Of a DNA stretch of 64,000 nt, positions 52,861 to 61,851 are shown piece after piece. The notes under the pieces are model-generated. The model was not told the DNA's origin. It saw nothing but the letters and a program-made list of their open reading frames with translations, and searched no databases. Where the stretch lies: assembly GCA_963787195.1 (NCBI GenBank), contig CAWBCI010000020.1, positions 1 to 64,000 on the forward strand. The letters run 5' to 3'. Position numbers and translations under genes: made by a program. Positions within the stretch are counted from its first letter, which is position 1; each line of letters begins with the position of its first letter. This DNA comes from CAWBCI01 sp963787195. Lineage in GTDB: Bacteria > Bacteroidota > Bacteroidia > Bacteroidales > JAGOPY01.

Positions 52861-53060
52861 AAAAACCTTATTCTTTTTCCTTAAACCTTAGTAGCAGAAA
52901 ATCCTCTCGTGAAGCCCAACCTTATTTACCTTATTTGTCAGCTTAGCAGATAATTACCACTTAGACACTAAGAACACTTAGGTTCACTTAGGGGAAAGGT
53001 GCAAATAGAAAATCTTAGTGTTCCTGAGTGCCCTGAGTGCCTGAGTGGTTTAAAAAAAAG
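52861..53060. repeat. Dispersed ~200-bp element, copy 2
   Basis: Matches copy 1 through the length, beginning AAAAACCTTATTC and ending CTGAGTGCCTGAGTGGTTTA. Confidence 0.85.
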
Positions 53061-53132
53061 TATCTGAATAGCAAACAATACCTAAGCCGCCTATTGCCGC
53101 TCCCGACTTAGTCCGTACCTCGCTTCGATCCG

Positions 53133-53165
53133 CTGCTGACTGCTGACTGCTGACTGACAACTGAG
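53133..53165. repeat. Heptamer tandem repeat (CTGCTGA)
   Basis: Four or more 7-bp units (CTGCTGA x3, CTGACAA), the reverse complement of the CAGTCAG type seen at 42114. Confidence 0.85.
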
Positions 53166-53424
53166 TTTTTTTTATTAAAAGAAAGCTAAATCCTCTGCGT
53201 CTACTCTGCTCCCTCTGTGGTTGAAAGAAGGTAAATTAACCCCGGAGAACCCGGAGGAGGCGCAGAGGACGGGGAGGGTACGGAGCATTTTGCCATTTCC
53301 GGCAGGTGAAAAATTAGTTTTTTAAGAATTCCGGACGAATGCCATAAATCAGTGTATTTCATTCCTCTGCGTTCTCTGGGTCTACTCTGCTCCCTCTGCG
53401 GTTAAAAAAAAGAAAGCTAAATCC

Positions 53425-54932
53425 TTATCTCCCCACAACAAACTTCCCCCTGGCCACAATCCTTTTCTCATCTCTCATAATGGCAATGTACATTCCCGGG
53501 GCCAAAGAAGATACATCAAAAGTGTATGAATTTAGCATTGGTGAGGCCTTGGTTGATTTAACTACTTCCCCGAAAGTATTATAGATCAATATTTCCCCCG
53601 AACAGGTTTCCTGAGTTCGGATAGCTATATATTCCGAGGCAGGATTTGGATAAATTTCAAGAGGAGAAATGTTTTGAGCATTCAGTTCCCTTACCCATAC
53701 CGTAGGATCACAACCGGCAGAATCACATCCGATGCTATCGAGTTTTTGGACCCACATGGATTGAACCCAATCGGGAGGGCCAAAAACTTGTCCTGTGAAA
53801 ACAATTCCATTATCTGAAGTAAGACATAGATCCCAAATCTCATTAGTTTCTTCAGGATAATATAAATATCTCCTCATCCATATGCTATCTCCATTTGATT
53901 TAGTTTTTAATATCCATCCATTTGAACCATATCCATCATCAAAATAGCCCGTCCCGGATATAATAATACTTCCATCATCTAATTCATCAATGTTAGCACA
54001 CCATCCCCAAAAAGTATACTGACTGAATATTTCTTATCCCAAATAACATTTCCAGCAGTATCTGTTTTAAATATCCAGGGCTTTTGGTAAGGATAATCAT
54101 CCGGTTGAGAAACTGCATAAGCACTGCCTACCAGATAATTTCCATCCTGGCTTAGAGTAACAGTAGCATATGCATCATCAAATTCTCCTCCATAATACTT
54201 TGTCCAAATTTCGTTCCCCAGACTGTCAACTTTTAGTAATCCGGGATCATTCAAAGTATTGTTAGTAATAATGTATTGCTTTATTAATCCCGACTAAAAA
54301 TGCCTCCATCCGGTAAAAGAGCAATTGAATATCCTTGTTCTACCCAATCAATTTCGCCGTATTGGCGTGACCATGTTACATTTCCCAGACTATCTGTTCT
54401 GATTAAAATAACGTCACCATCATGACCAGAAACATAAATACTCCCTGTTATTATAAATCCTTGATCAGGTAATTGCTTGCAAACTGAAAAAATAGTTGAT
54501 GTATATTCAGATGATACTGTATCACCATATATTTTTGACCATAAGGAATCTCCATTTGAATTTAATTTCAGAAGCAATCCAACATCACGAATTGTATCTT
54601 CTATTGAACCACTTATTATATAACCTCCATCAGTGGTTTAAATGCATCCTCTAGCTAGTCCAGCATAATAATTATGAAAATCTTCACCATAGGTCTTCCA
54701 CCAGAGTTGATTGCCTTCATCATCAATAGCAGTCATCACTATCTTTTTAAAAACATAGCCCTGGGAAATAACTCCATTGACTCCACAAATTACATAGCCC
54801 GGATCAGTCTCAATTATGCTTATACCTGTATTCCAATAATCATTGAAATATCGTTTGCTGAAATAGGTGTACTGGCTCTTAGCGTTTACAGATACTATAA
54901 AGAGTAATTATGAGGAAGTATATTTTTTTCAT
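53425..54932 (-). pseudogene. Decayed T9SS beta-propeller-like protein
   Basis: A once-intact secreted protein can be followed across frames. It starts with an ATG at ~54932 ('MKKIYFLIITLYSI'), breaks frame in the signal peptide, hits an in-frame TAA at 54638-54640, changes frame near 54290 and again near 54020, and ends with a T9SS sorting domain ('EIYPNPASEYIAIR', C-terminus near 53425). Repeats of the type 'I-x-x-x-G-x-x-x-W-x-K-x-Y-G' with 'LLLKLNSNGDSLW' and 'VILIRTDSLGNVTWSRQYG' suggest a beta-propeller. At least four lesions make a decayed gene more likely than sequencing error. Confidence 0.8.
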
Positions 54933-54961
54933 TTTAATTCGTGATTGTGATAAATAGAAAA

Positions 54962-55876
54962 TTATTTAATTATCAGGAACTTACTGGAGTAAATTTCCAT
55001 TTTATCACTTATTAATTGGTAGAAATATATCCCTGATTTATATTCCGTACCATTGATTACAAAGCTTTTACTATTATTTAGTTCAAGGTCCCGTATTCTC
55101 CTGCCCTGTCCGTCAAATATTATTAAACGGGTATATTTCACAGCTGATCCGGAGAAATCTAAAATGCCTGAATTCGAAACCGGATTTGGTGATAAGCGTG
55201 GGAGATTAATTTCACTTTTATTTTCTTCAATACCGGTGAGAATAGGGAAGCAAGTATTGTAGGCGGGATTGAGATACCTGACCATTCCATCCTGATTAAA
55301 ACAGATGAGCTCCCAACTACTATAACCGGTCGGTACCGGCATAAGTGGTGAAAAAAGTCCCCTTGTGCTTCCAATACCTTCTATCCAGTATTCCATATCT
55401 TCATATCCGTAAAAATGTATTGTTTTCCGGTAATTTCCATCGATCATTATCGAGTCAAAGTATTCTACGACATAATAACCTAAGGGCCCCATTCCAAAAG
55501 ATCCTACAAAAACAGTATCATTTATTTCTTTCGAGAAATCATACAGGATCATTTCACTTCCCGCGTCATTTTCACAATAAGCACAGTCAATCACATAAAT
55601 ACGTTTCAGGCTGTCTTCCCGCATAGCGCCGGCATATTGGCCCGTAACCAGGGGATAAATGGTATCATTCAAATAATAAATTTTATGGTATAAGACAGAA
55701 TTAATTAAAGTATCACCCTGAATACCATACTGGTAAGCTTCTGTAATTTCCGGCTGAAGATGTGAATATACCTCGCTCCAGATAGCATTTGAATCCGGAA
55801 AAGGGAAATAGCTTTGCGATTCACCGCGCAAACTAAAGATCATTGAAATGACAATAAAGAAAATTACTTTTTTCAT
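54962..55876 (-). CDS. T9SS-exported protein with C-terminal sorting domain
   Basis: A 304-residue protein with signal peptide 'MKKVIFFIVISMIFSLRGESQ'. The mature part has no recognised domain apart from an acidic, Tyr-rich body ('YYVVEYFDSIMIDGNYRKTIHFYGYEDMEYW', key 'YVVEYFDSIMIDGNYRKT'). The C-terminus 'LSPNPVSNSGILDFSGSAV...YSSKFLIIK' is a type A sorting domain. It was probably cleaved and anchored at the surface. The adjacent upstream pseudogene belongs to a similar class. Confidence 0.78.
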   Translation of the reverse strand: MKKVIFFIVISMIFSLRGESQSYFPFPDSNAIWSEVYSHLQPEITEAYQYGIQGDTLINSVLYHKIYYLNDTIYPLVTGQYAGAMREDSLKRIYVIDCAYCENDAGSEMILYDFSKEINDTVFVGSFGMGPLGYYVVEYFDSIMIDGNYRKTIHFYGYEDMEYWIEGIGSTRGLFSPLMPVPTGYSSWELICFNQDGMVRYLNPAYNTCFPILTGIEENKSEINLPRLSPNPVSNSGILDFSGSAVKYTRLIIFDGQGRRIRDLELNNSKSFVINGTEYKSGIYFYQLISDKMEIYSSKFLIIK

Positions 55877-56411
55877 TTTGGTTTGGATTATCGCTTATTA
55901 AAACAAGAACTTAACTTATGGTTTAATTTAAAGGACAAGTTAAAAAATATATGAATGAATATAATTTAGATTTGAAATAAATTTGGGGGGAAAGGTGGAA
56001 AGGTGATATGGTGATGTGAGGATGTGATGATGTGATGATGTGATGTCTTTCCGGATATAAACCTTATTCTTCTTCCTTAAACCTTAGTAGCAGAAAATCC
56101 TCCCGGAAAAACAAACCTTATTTACCTTATTTGCCAGCTTAGCAGATGATTACCACTGAGACACTAAGAACACTTAGGTTCACTAAGGGGAAAGGTGCAA
56201 ATAGAGAATCTTAGTGTTCCATAAGTGCCCTAAGTGCCTGAGTGGTTTTAAAGAAAGGGGCAACATTAAATTCAAAATAAATTTCCTTTTCCGACAGGTA
56301 TTTTTTTTAAAAATGCTGATTAATATTTGATCTTTATTTAACTAAATTCAATTATCCCTAAAATCGATATCCTAAATTTCTTAACGTATTAATAAACAAT
56401 ATTTTGATGAA
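55877..56411. other. 535-bp spacer with dispersed element copy 3
   Basis: AT-rich, no convincing ORF. Holds the GTGATGTGAT satellite, element copy 3 and ~150 bp of AT-rich sequence before the ORF6N gene. Confidence 0.7.
56057..56262. repeat. Dispersed ~200-bp element, copy 3
   Basis: Same consensus as copies 1 and 2 (ACCTTATTCTTCTTCC ... CTAAGTGCCTGAGTGGTTTTAAAG), preceded by a GTGATGTGAT satellite at 55993-56056. Confidence 0.85.
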
Positions 56412-56951
56412 ATGAACAAAGGCAATGACATTTTAATTCCAGAGGAAACCATAATAAGTAAAATATATCAAGTTCGTGAGCAGAAAGTAATGCTTGACAG
56501 GGATTTGGCTGATATCTACGGAGTAAAAGGATTTCGCTTACGGGAGCAGGTAAAAAGGAATTCGGACCGTTTTCCTGAACATTTCATGTTTCAGTTGACA
56601 GAAGATGAAACCAATCTTATGGTATCGCAAAATGCGATACCTTCCAGAAAACATCTCGGAGGGTATTTACCCTATGTTTTCACCGAGTACGGCTTATTGA
56701 TGCTGGCTAATGTTTTAAAAAGTGAAAGAGCCATTAAAATGAGCATCCGAATCATTGAAATATTTGTAAAGCTCAGGGAAATGATGATAGCTCATAAGGA
56801 TATTTATCTCAGACTGGATAAAATTGAAAACATTATTACATTTCAGGATGAACAGATAATATCAATTATTGATTTTTTAAAGGAAATGGAGAATCAGAAG
56901 TTTCAGGAATCGGAAATAAAAAAGCGTAAAAGAATCGGTTATATAATATAA
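56412..56951 (+). CDS. ORF6N (KilA-N/Bro-type) DNA-binding protein
   Basis: A 179-residue protein with the ORF6N domain at ~residues 5-115: 'IISKIYQVREQKVMLDRDLADIYGVKGFRLREQVKRNSDRFPEHFMFQL' (key 'VMLDRDLADIYGV...QVKRN..RFPEHFMFQL'), 'PYVFTEYGLLMLANVLKS' and 'IIEIFVKLREMM'. The remainder is a coiled coil with a basic tail. ORF6N proteins are common as single genes in Bacteroidota chromosomes and in prophages; no phage gene is near. It is bracketed by repeats. Confidence 0.82.
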   Translation: MNKGNDILIPEETIISKIYQVREQKVMLDRDLADIYGVKGFRLREQVKRNSDRFPEHFMFQLTEDETNLMVSQNAIPSRKHLGGYLPYVFTEYGLLMLANVLKSERAIKMSIRIIEIFVKLREMMIAHKDIYLRLDKIENIITFQDEQIISIIDFLKEMENQKFQESEIKKRKRIGYII

Positions 56952-56974
56952 TATCTACAATTTACTATATACAA

Positions 56975-57049
56975 TTTCATACCCCCCCTCCGTGGAACTC
57001 ATAAATAATCTCCGCGGCCCTCAGTGAAACAATAAAAGAGTGGAAATGT
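56975..57049. repeat. ~75-bp repeat, copy B
   Basis: Near-identical to 52735-52808 (CCTCCGTGGAACTCATAAATAATCTCCGCGGCCCTC...). Confidence 0.8.
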
Positions 57050-57069
57050 GACTTGAATACGAGGTAACA

Positions 57070-58236
57070 TTACAAGCCCATATTTAGAAATTCCATCAGG
57101 GATATGACAATAGCCCTTTCATTAACAGGATACGCCGGCCCTTCGATAGGAGCGACAATATAGCCTTTTTCAATTCCCAGGTCATCCATAGCCTGATAAA
57201 ATCCTTTGGATGGTTTAGGTGCCAGAGAAGCTTTACATTCAACAGCTGTTCTAACACCGTGTTTTTCCAAAACCAGATCAACTTCGGCTCCATGGGAGGT
57301 CCGGTAGAATCCATATTCCCAATCCGGATATTCATTCAGGATATTCTCGATTACCAGGGTTTCCCATGCCGGCCCGAAAGCAGGGTGCCCCATTAATTCT
57401 TCCATTGTTCTGATATTTAGCAAGGCCGACAATATTCCTGTGTCCCGGATATATAGCTTTGAAGATTTTACCAGCCTTTTTTTTATATTGGGAAGAAAGG
57501 GCGGTAGTAATCTTAACATGAAAGTTCCCTGGAATATATTCAGATAGCTTTTAATAGTCTGGTAATTATAGCCGAGTGTTTCTCCGAAGCGGGAAGCATT
57601 TAATAACTGACCCTGGCTGTGTGCACATATCTTCCATAAACGGGATGCAATTTCGGGTGGTATATTGAATCCCATTTGAGGCAGGTCCCTTTGTAAAAAA
57701 GTTTCGATAAAATTGCTGCGCCAGACATAACTCATTTCCTGAGATTGTGCCAGGTAACTCCTCGGGAATCCCCCTTTGATCAAATAGCTAGCAATTGATG
57801 TAAAATCTAATACTGAATCACTGAACAATTCCTGGCAGGTAAAGGGAGTCAGATAAACAAATACTATGCGCCCCGCCAGTGTTTCCGAGCTTTGCCTGAT
57901 CAGGTCGCGTGAAGCTGAACCCAGGATCAGGAACTGCGAATTTCGCTGGTTCTCATCAATCACACTTCTCATACTACTAAATATACCGGGAATATTTTGT
58001 ATTTCATCCAGACAGATCAATTTATCCTGGTACGCTTTGAAGAACATCTCAGGTTCCTGCAATTTGTTCCGGTCGGCAATACGTTCCAGATCAAGATTAA
58101 TGGATGGAAATTCTGAGGTGATATGTTTAGCCAGTGTGGATTTACCGCATTGCCGGGGGCCCAATATAGCAACAGCAGGGAAATTCAGAAGGTATTGTTT
58201 TATTGTTTCAGTAATATTTCTGTGGATATATTCCAT
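57070..58236 (-). CDS. AAA ATPase with DUF4143 C-terminal domain
   Basis: A 388-residue protein: Walker A 'GPRQCGKSTLAKHI' (~27-40), Walker B 'KLICLDEIQNIPG', sensor-type 'LGSASRDLIRQSSETLAGRI' (key 'GSASRDLI'), and a DUF4143 nuclease-like region near the C-terminus ('EVDLVLEKHGVRTAVECKAS' with E-V-D...E-C-K pattern). These proteins are common single genes in bacteria and function is not settled; a mobile or defence-related origin is often suggested. It sits in the repeat-rich island. Confidence 0.85.
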   Translation of the reverse strand: MEYIHRNITETIKQYLLNFPAVAILGPRQCGKSTLAKHITSEFPSINLDLERIADRNKLQEPEMFFKAYQDKLICLDEIQNIPGIFSSMRSVIDENQRNSQFLILGSASRDLIRQSSETLAGRIVFVYLTPFTCQELFSDSVLDFTSIASYLIKGGFPRSYLAQSQEMSYVWRSNFIETFLQRDLPQMGFNIPPEIASRLWKICAHSQGQLLNASRFGETLGYNYQTIKSYLNIFQGTFMLRLLPPFLPNIKKRLVKSSKLYIRDTGILSALLNIRTMEELMGHPAFGPAWETLVIENILNEYPDWEYGFYRTSHGAEVDLVLEKHGVRTAVECKASLAPKPSKGFYQAMDDLGIEKGYIVAPIEGPAYPVNERAIVISLMEFLNMGL

Positions 58237-58392
58237 AAATGGTTTTTTGCAAAAATACTATTAAACCGTGTAAAATACAAATTGATATGTTAAATTGCAC
58301 GGTTTAAGGTTGTGAAAAGGTGGAAAGGTGATAAGGTGATAAGGTGATAAGGTGATAAGGTGGAAAGGTGGAAAGGTGATAAGGTGATAATA

Positions 58393-58585
58393 TAAAAACC
58401 TTATTCTTCTTTCTTAAACCTTAGCAGCCGGAAAATCTAACCTTATTTACCTTATTTACAAGCTTAGCAAACGATTACCACTGAGACACTAAGAACACTT
58501 AGGTTCACTAAGGGGAAAGGTGCAAATAGAAAATCTTAGTGTTCCTTAGTGCCCTAAGTGCCTGAGTGGTTTTAAAAGAAAAAGC
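58393..58585. repeat. Dispersed ~200-bp element, copy 4
   Basis: Shorter copy (about 193 bp), with a missing stretch in the first third but the same core ACCACTGAGACACTAAGAAC and end CTGAGTGGTTTTAAA. Confidence 0.8.
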
Positions 58586-58610
58586 ATCTGAATTGCATTC
58601 AATATCTAAA

Positions 58611-58668
58611 CTGCTGACTGCTGACTGCTGACTGACAGACTGAAGACTGAAGACTGAAGACTGCTGAC
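58611..58668. repeat. Heptamer tandem repeat (CTGCTGA/ACTGAAG)
   Basis: Three CTGCTGA units, CTGACAG, then three ACTGAAG units and a last CTGCTGA-like unit; a member of the same family as 53133. Confidence 0.85.
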
Positions 58669-58671
58669 CGC

Positions 58672-60345
58672 TTACTCCCTGCACTTCCCCAGCTTCTCCC
58701 GAATCAGCTTCTTCTCATAGGCCGAAGCCACTTCCTTCGTCAATGCTTTCTGATAATATCCACCTGCTTTCTCATAATCTTCATTTCTGAAAAAATAATT
58801 CCCCAAACGGAAATAAACCAGGAAACTCTCGGGATTGGTATTGATATACTCTTCTTCGAAGCCGGCCGGCAATTCATTTCCGACTTTGTCCAGATAAGCG
58901 GATTTTTCTTTAAACAACTTGAAATTCCTGTAATCCTGTGAATAAAGGAAGGTATCGGCAGGGATGGTGAGGTTTTGCAGATAGATCTCCTTTCCGGGCT
59001 TTCTGTCCGGACCTTCTGCAAAAATACTGTCCAGGTCGTAGCAAACATATTCCCCTAACTGATAGGGCGGCGCCGCTACCCAAACCCGGTGTTTTTCCGG
59101 CTGGAAGATGATGGAATGATGGGCTATGAGTTGATTGATGGATTTTTCATTGCCCATGCCTATATTTTTATCCCCCAATCCTTTTTGATCCCTTAAAACC
59201 GAAGCCACATCCTTCACCCCGAAAACAGGCTCCCTGTTTATCAGCTCCTGCACTCTTTCGTAGCGGTATTCGGATGTTTCATTCTTTATGTTTTCCTTGT
59301 TCAGTTCCGTATTTTTCAATTCATCCGAAAGGAAATGATTGGTGAGGATGATGTAATTGGTGTCGGGATCGTAAAAGGCCGTCGTTTCAGGTGTTTTCTC
59401 AATTACCACCACCTTGTGGTCTTTTGCTGAACCAATCAGGAAAGACTCCGAAACAAAAGTCTCCCGGCTTTGTGCTATCTTGCGGGCTTCCGCTATATCC
59501 GAAGCATACTGCAGGATCTCGCGCGCAACCAGCGATACCGGTGTCCGGGCCCCTGTTGGGATTTCCGATTTATCTGCATTCAACGTGACAGTCAGCCCCT
59601 GCTGGTTCATCCCCGAAACGACCCCTATCATGCCTCCCCAGGTTATCATCATAAAGGGATAACCCTTATCGGGCCTCACAAATTCCACGATCTTCTCTTT
59701 TGAAAATTCATCCCCCACATAAAAATCAAAATTCCTTCCTATGAGAATGGAACTGTCGGCCGAGCGTGCATCCCAAACGGCAAAAGCAGTGCATCCTACC
59801 AGGTTCATGTTCTGCAGGGCATGACCTATATCGTGTGCCGCGTGATAATTCAATATCCTTAAATATTTCGGCCCTATATAATCAAATTCATCGGAAGCAA
59901 AATTCGATACCCCCAGTATTTCCTGTTTATATTCAGGGCTTACATAATCAGGCAAATTGCGGTTGAAATATCTTACAAAATACAGCAGAAAATCCTGGTA
60001 AGTTTTGGAAGGGATCATCCTTCCCAATTCATCAATGAAGGCCACTTCCTGAAAGCGGACCAGTTCCTGAGAAAGCAAACCGTTCACCACGCCCCGGTCG
60101 AAATCCTTACCCTGGGTATAAAGCTCCCAGAGGCCGGTATTGCTTTTATGCATCCATCCGTCTTTACAATAAACGAAATTGCTGTCGGCCACTGTCCTGC
60201 TGATCTGCAGGGCTGCGGGGTCATCCGGGACCGGGGAAGTTTCGGGTATTGAAACTTCTACATAAATCATCAAAATGACGATTAAAAGGGCAAAGATCCC
60301 GATGATATATCCCAGGATATTAAAGATCCTTCTAAGCATGTACAA
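58672..60345 (-). CDS. C45-type autoproteolytic acyltransferase/hydrolase
   Basis: A 557-residue protein with an N-terminal membrane anchor ('ILGYIIGIFALLIVILMIYV'). The NTN-type domain follows with the candidate nucleophile C185 in 'MNLVGCTAFAVWDARSAD', and 'LIGRNFDFYVGDEFSKE'. A small TPR-like segment ends the protein ('GNYFFRNEDYEKAGGYYQKAL'). Relatives include acyl-CoA:6-aminopenicillanate acyltransferase and bile-salt/choloylglycine hydrolases. It overlaps the upstream oxidoreductase gene by 14 bp, so it is in the same operon as the lipid-type genes. An acyl-transfer or amide-hydrolysis role in that pathway is inferred. Confidence 0.75.
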   Translation of the reverse strand: MYMLRRIFNILGYIIGIFALLIVILMIYVEVSIPETSPVPDDPAALQISRTVADSNFVYCKDGWMHKSNTGLWELYTQGKDFDRGVVNGLLSQELVRFQEVAFIDELGRMIPSKTYQDFLLYFVRYFNRNLPDYVSPEYKQEILGVSNFASDEFDYIGPKYLRILNYHAAHDIGHALQNMNLVGCTAFAVWDARSADSSILIGRNFDFYVGDEFSKEKIVEFVRPDKGYPFMMITWGGMIGVVSGMNQQGLTVTLNADKSEIPTGARTPVSLVAREILQYASDIAEARKIAQSRETFVSESFLIGSAKDHKVVVIEKTPETTAFYDPDTNYIILTNHFLSDELKNTELNKENIKNETSEYRYERVQELINREPVFGVKDVASVLRDQKGLGDKNIGMGNEKSINQLIAHHSIIFQPEKHRVWVAAPPYQLGEYVCYDLDSIFAEGPDRKPGKEIYLQNLTIPADTFLYSQDYRNFKLFKEKSAYLDKVGNELPAGFEEEYINTNPESFLVYFRLGNYFFRNEDYEKAGGYYQKALTKEVASAYEKKLIREKLGKCRE

Positions 60346-61822
60346 TTTTGTTTAAAAGATACCTGAAGCCAGTCAGTTCCGAAGCCGTGATCACCGCGCT
60401 CATGGTGGTCCCCAGCACCCCGTGTATGTTCAGGTTCTGCCCGGTGAACATCAGGTTGGGTATCTTGGTCCGGGGTAAAACGATGGAACGGGTGGGATTG
60501 TTGCAATCTTTCAGAATACCATATGCAGTGCCGTCCTTGGTGGCGGTATAATCTTTGAAGGTAAGAGGGGTAGAGACATAAAATTTCTCCACTTTCTGCT
60601 GCAAGCCCGGGAATTGTTTTTCAGCCGTTTCCATCAGTTGCAGGGCTTTACCGTCACGGAATTCCCGGTATTCATCGCCTCTTTCAGCAGGAGGGATTTT
60701 ATCCCACTTCCGGAGTTCATCATATTTCATAAAGGTCATCAAACTCGCGGTTTTGCTGTATTCATATCCCCCGGAATGGGCCGGCGTATAAAGCAGATAG
60801 GTATGTGGCCAGGATTTTTTCGGTAAATCATCCCTGAAATAATTATCCCCTTTATAATGAAAATAATTATAATTCAGGTAAGGAAATGAATTTTCCTTCA
60901 TGACCATATATACTGAGAAAAAGCCGGGCGTATTCTCCAGGTTCTGTATTCTTTGACGGTAGCTCTTGCGGATCTTTCCTTCAGCTATCATCCCGAGAGT
61001 TACAGCCGGATGGGCATTCGAAATAAAAGTCTTTGCAGCTACCTGCCTTCCGTCTTTCATCCGGGCGGAAGAAATCTTGTCGCCTTCGAAATCAAATCCT
61101 ATGACTTCCGCTTCGGTGTATATGCTCCCTCCGTGTTGAAGTATTACTGTTTCAAGGGCTTTGGCGATCTGGTCACTTCCGTCGACCGGCCTGAAGGCGC
61201 TGTTTACAAAAGCATTCCTTACGCAGGAGTGGAGGTAAAGAGGGGTCCGCTGAATAGCTCCGTGATAAAGGGAATTAGCCCCAGCCAGTACCTGCTGCAA
61301 GCGTAAATCATGAGTGACGGAACGGATAAAGTCGATGGCGCAGGCATCCATTTGTTCCGGCCTTAGCGAAAAGGATACTGCATTATCAAGATCATAGATG
61401 GGGATAGCTTTGATAACTTCCCTGATTTTCCTGACATATGTCCTGATACCTTCTTTCTCTTTCGGGAACTGTTCCACCAGGGATTCTTCAAAAGCTTTAT
61501 AGCCCATGGCATGTCTGTAGACTTTATTATCCCCGTCAAATCCAATACGGTCATAGCCATCTTCATCCAGCCTCTTTAAATTCATCCCCTCTGAAATTCC
61601 TAAATAATTGAAAAGCCTGTAAAGGGTTTGCCCCTCGTCCATGCTGCCTATGTAATGAAGGCCTGTATCGAAAGTGTGGCCATCCCGAGAGAAAGTCTGC
61701 AGATTTCCGCCTATATGCTGGTTCTTTTCAAGGATACCCACCCTGAAGCCTTCCTTGCTGAGGATAGCGCCGCAAACCAGTCCTCCGATTCCGCTTCCTA
61801 TGATTGCTATATCAAAATTCAT
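60332..61822 (-). CDS. CrtI-like FAD-dependent oxidoreductase
   Basis: A 496-residue flavoprotein of the phytoene desaturase/retinol saturase superfamily. The dinucleotide motif is 'IIGSGIGGLVCGAILSKEGFRVGILEKN' (key 'GSGIGGLVCGAIL'), followed by 'QHIGGNLQTFSRDGHTFDTGLHYIG'. The C-terminus has 'PNLMFTGQNLNIHGVLGTTMSAVITA' (key 'FTGQNLNIHGVLGT'). It could desaturate or saturate a lipid chain. It shares an operon with the MMPL/acyltransferase/methyltransferase protein and the C45-type protein. No carotenoid synthesis genes are visible in the window, so carotenoid desaturation is only one option. Confidence 0.85.
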   Translation of the reverse strand: MNFDIAIIGSGIGGLVCGAILSKEGFRVGILEKNQHIGGNLQTFSRDGHTFDTGLHYIGSMDEGQTLYRLFNYLGISEGMNLKRLDEDGYDRIGFDGDNKVYRHAMGYKAFEESLVEQFPKEKEGIRTYVRKIREVIKAIPIYDLDNAVSFSLRPEQMDACAIDFIRSVTHDLRLQQVLAGANSLYHGAIQRTPLYLHSCVRNAFVNSAFRPVDGSDQIAKALETVILQHGGSIYTEAEVIGFDFEGDKISSARMKDGRQVAAKTFISNAHPAVTLGMIAEGKIRKSYRQRIQNLENTPGFFSVYMVMKENSFPYLNYNYFHYKGDNYFRDDLPKKSWPHTYLLYTPAHSGGYEYSKTASLMTFMKYDELRKWDKIPPAERGDEYREFRDGKALQLMETAEKQFPGLQQKVEKFYVSTPLTFKDYTATKDGTAYGILKDCNNPTRSIVLPRTKIPNLMFTGQNLNIHGVLGTTMSAVITASELTGFRYLLNKIVHA

Positions 61823-61851
61823 CTATGTTTACTCTCTTGTTTTTGCTTTAT

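Larger units (their letters stand above)
51999..53424. other. 1.4-kb gene-free, repeat-rich spacer
   Basis: No convincing ORF. It contains heptamer repeats (GTAGAGT type, 52066-52098), a 110-bp imperfect inverted repeat (52169-52278), a small hairpin (52281-52304), two copies of a ~200-bp dispersed element (52358-52560, 52861-53060), a ~75-bp repeat (52735-52808), a GTGATGTGAT satellite and pairs of 'CTCTGC..CTACTCTGCTCCCTCTG' motifs near 53186-53223 and 53364-53405. Confidence 0.75.
58237..58671. other. 435-bp repeat-rich spacer
   Basis: Holds GTGATAAG/GGTGGAAAG satellites (58317-58390), element copy 4 and heptamer repeats (58611-58668). No ORF seen. Confidence 0.75.

Noticed and set aside
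56412..58236. Prophage or defence island from ORF6N and DUF4143 genes
   Set aside because: No integrase, capsid, terminase, att sites or other phage genes are near; both families are common as single chromosomal genes.
52358..58585. tRNA or riboswitch in the ~200-bp repeats
   Set aside because: No cloverleaf, GGTTCGA loop or recognised aptamer pattern; the four copies resemble a repeat element.
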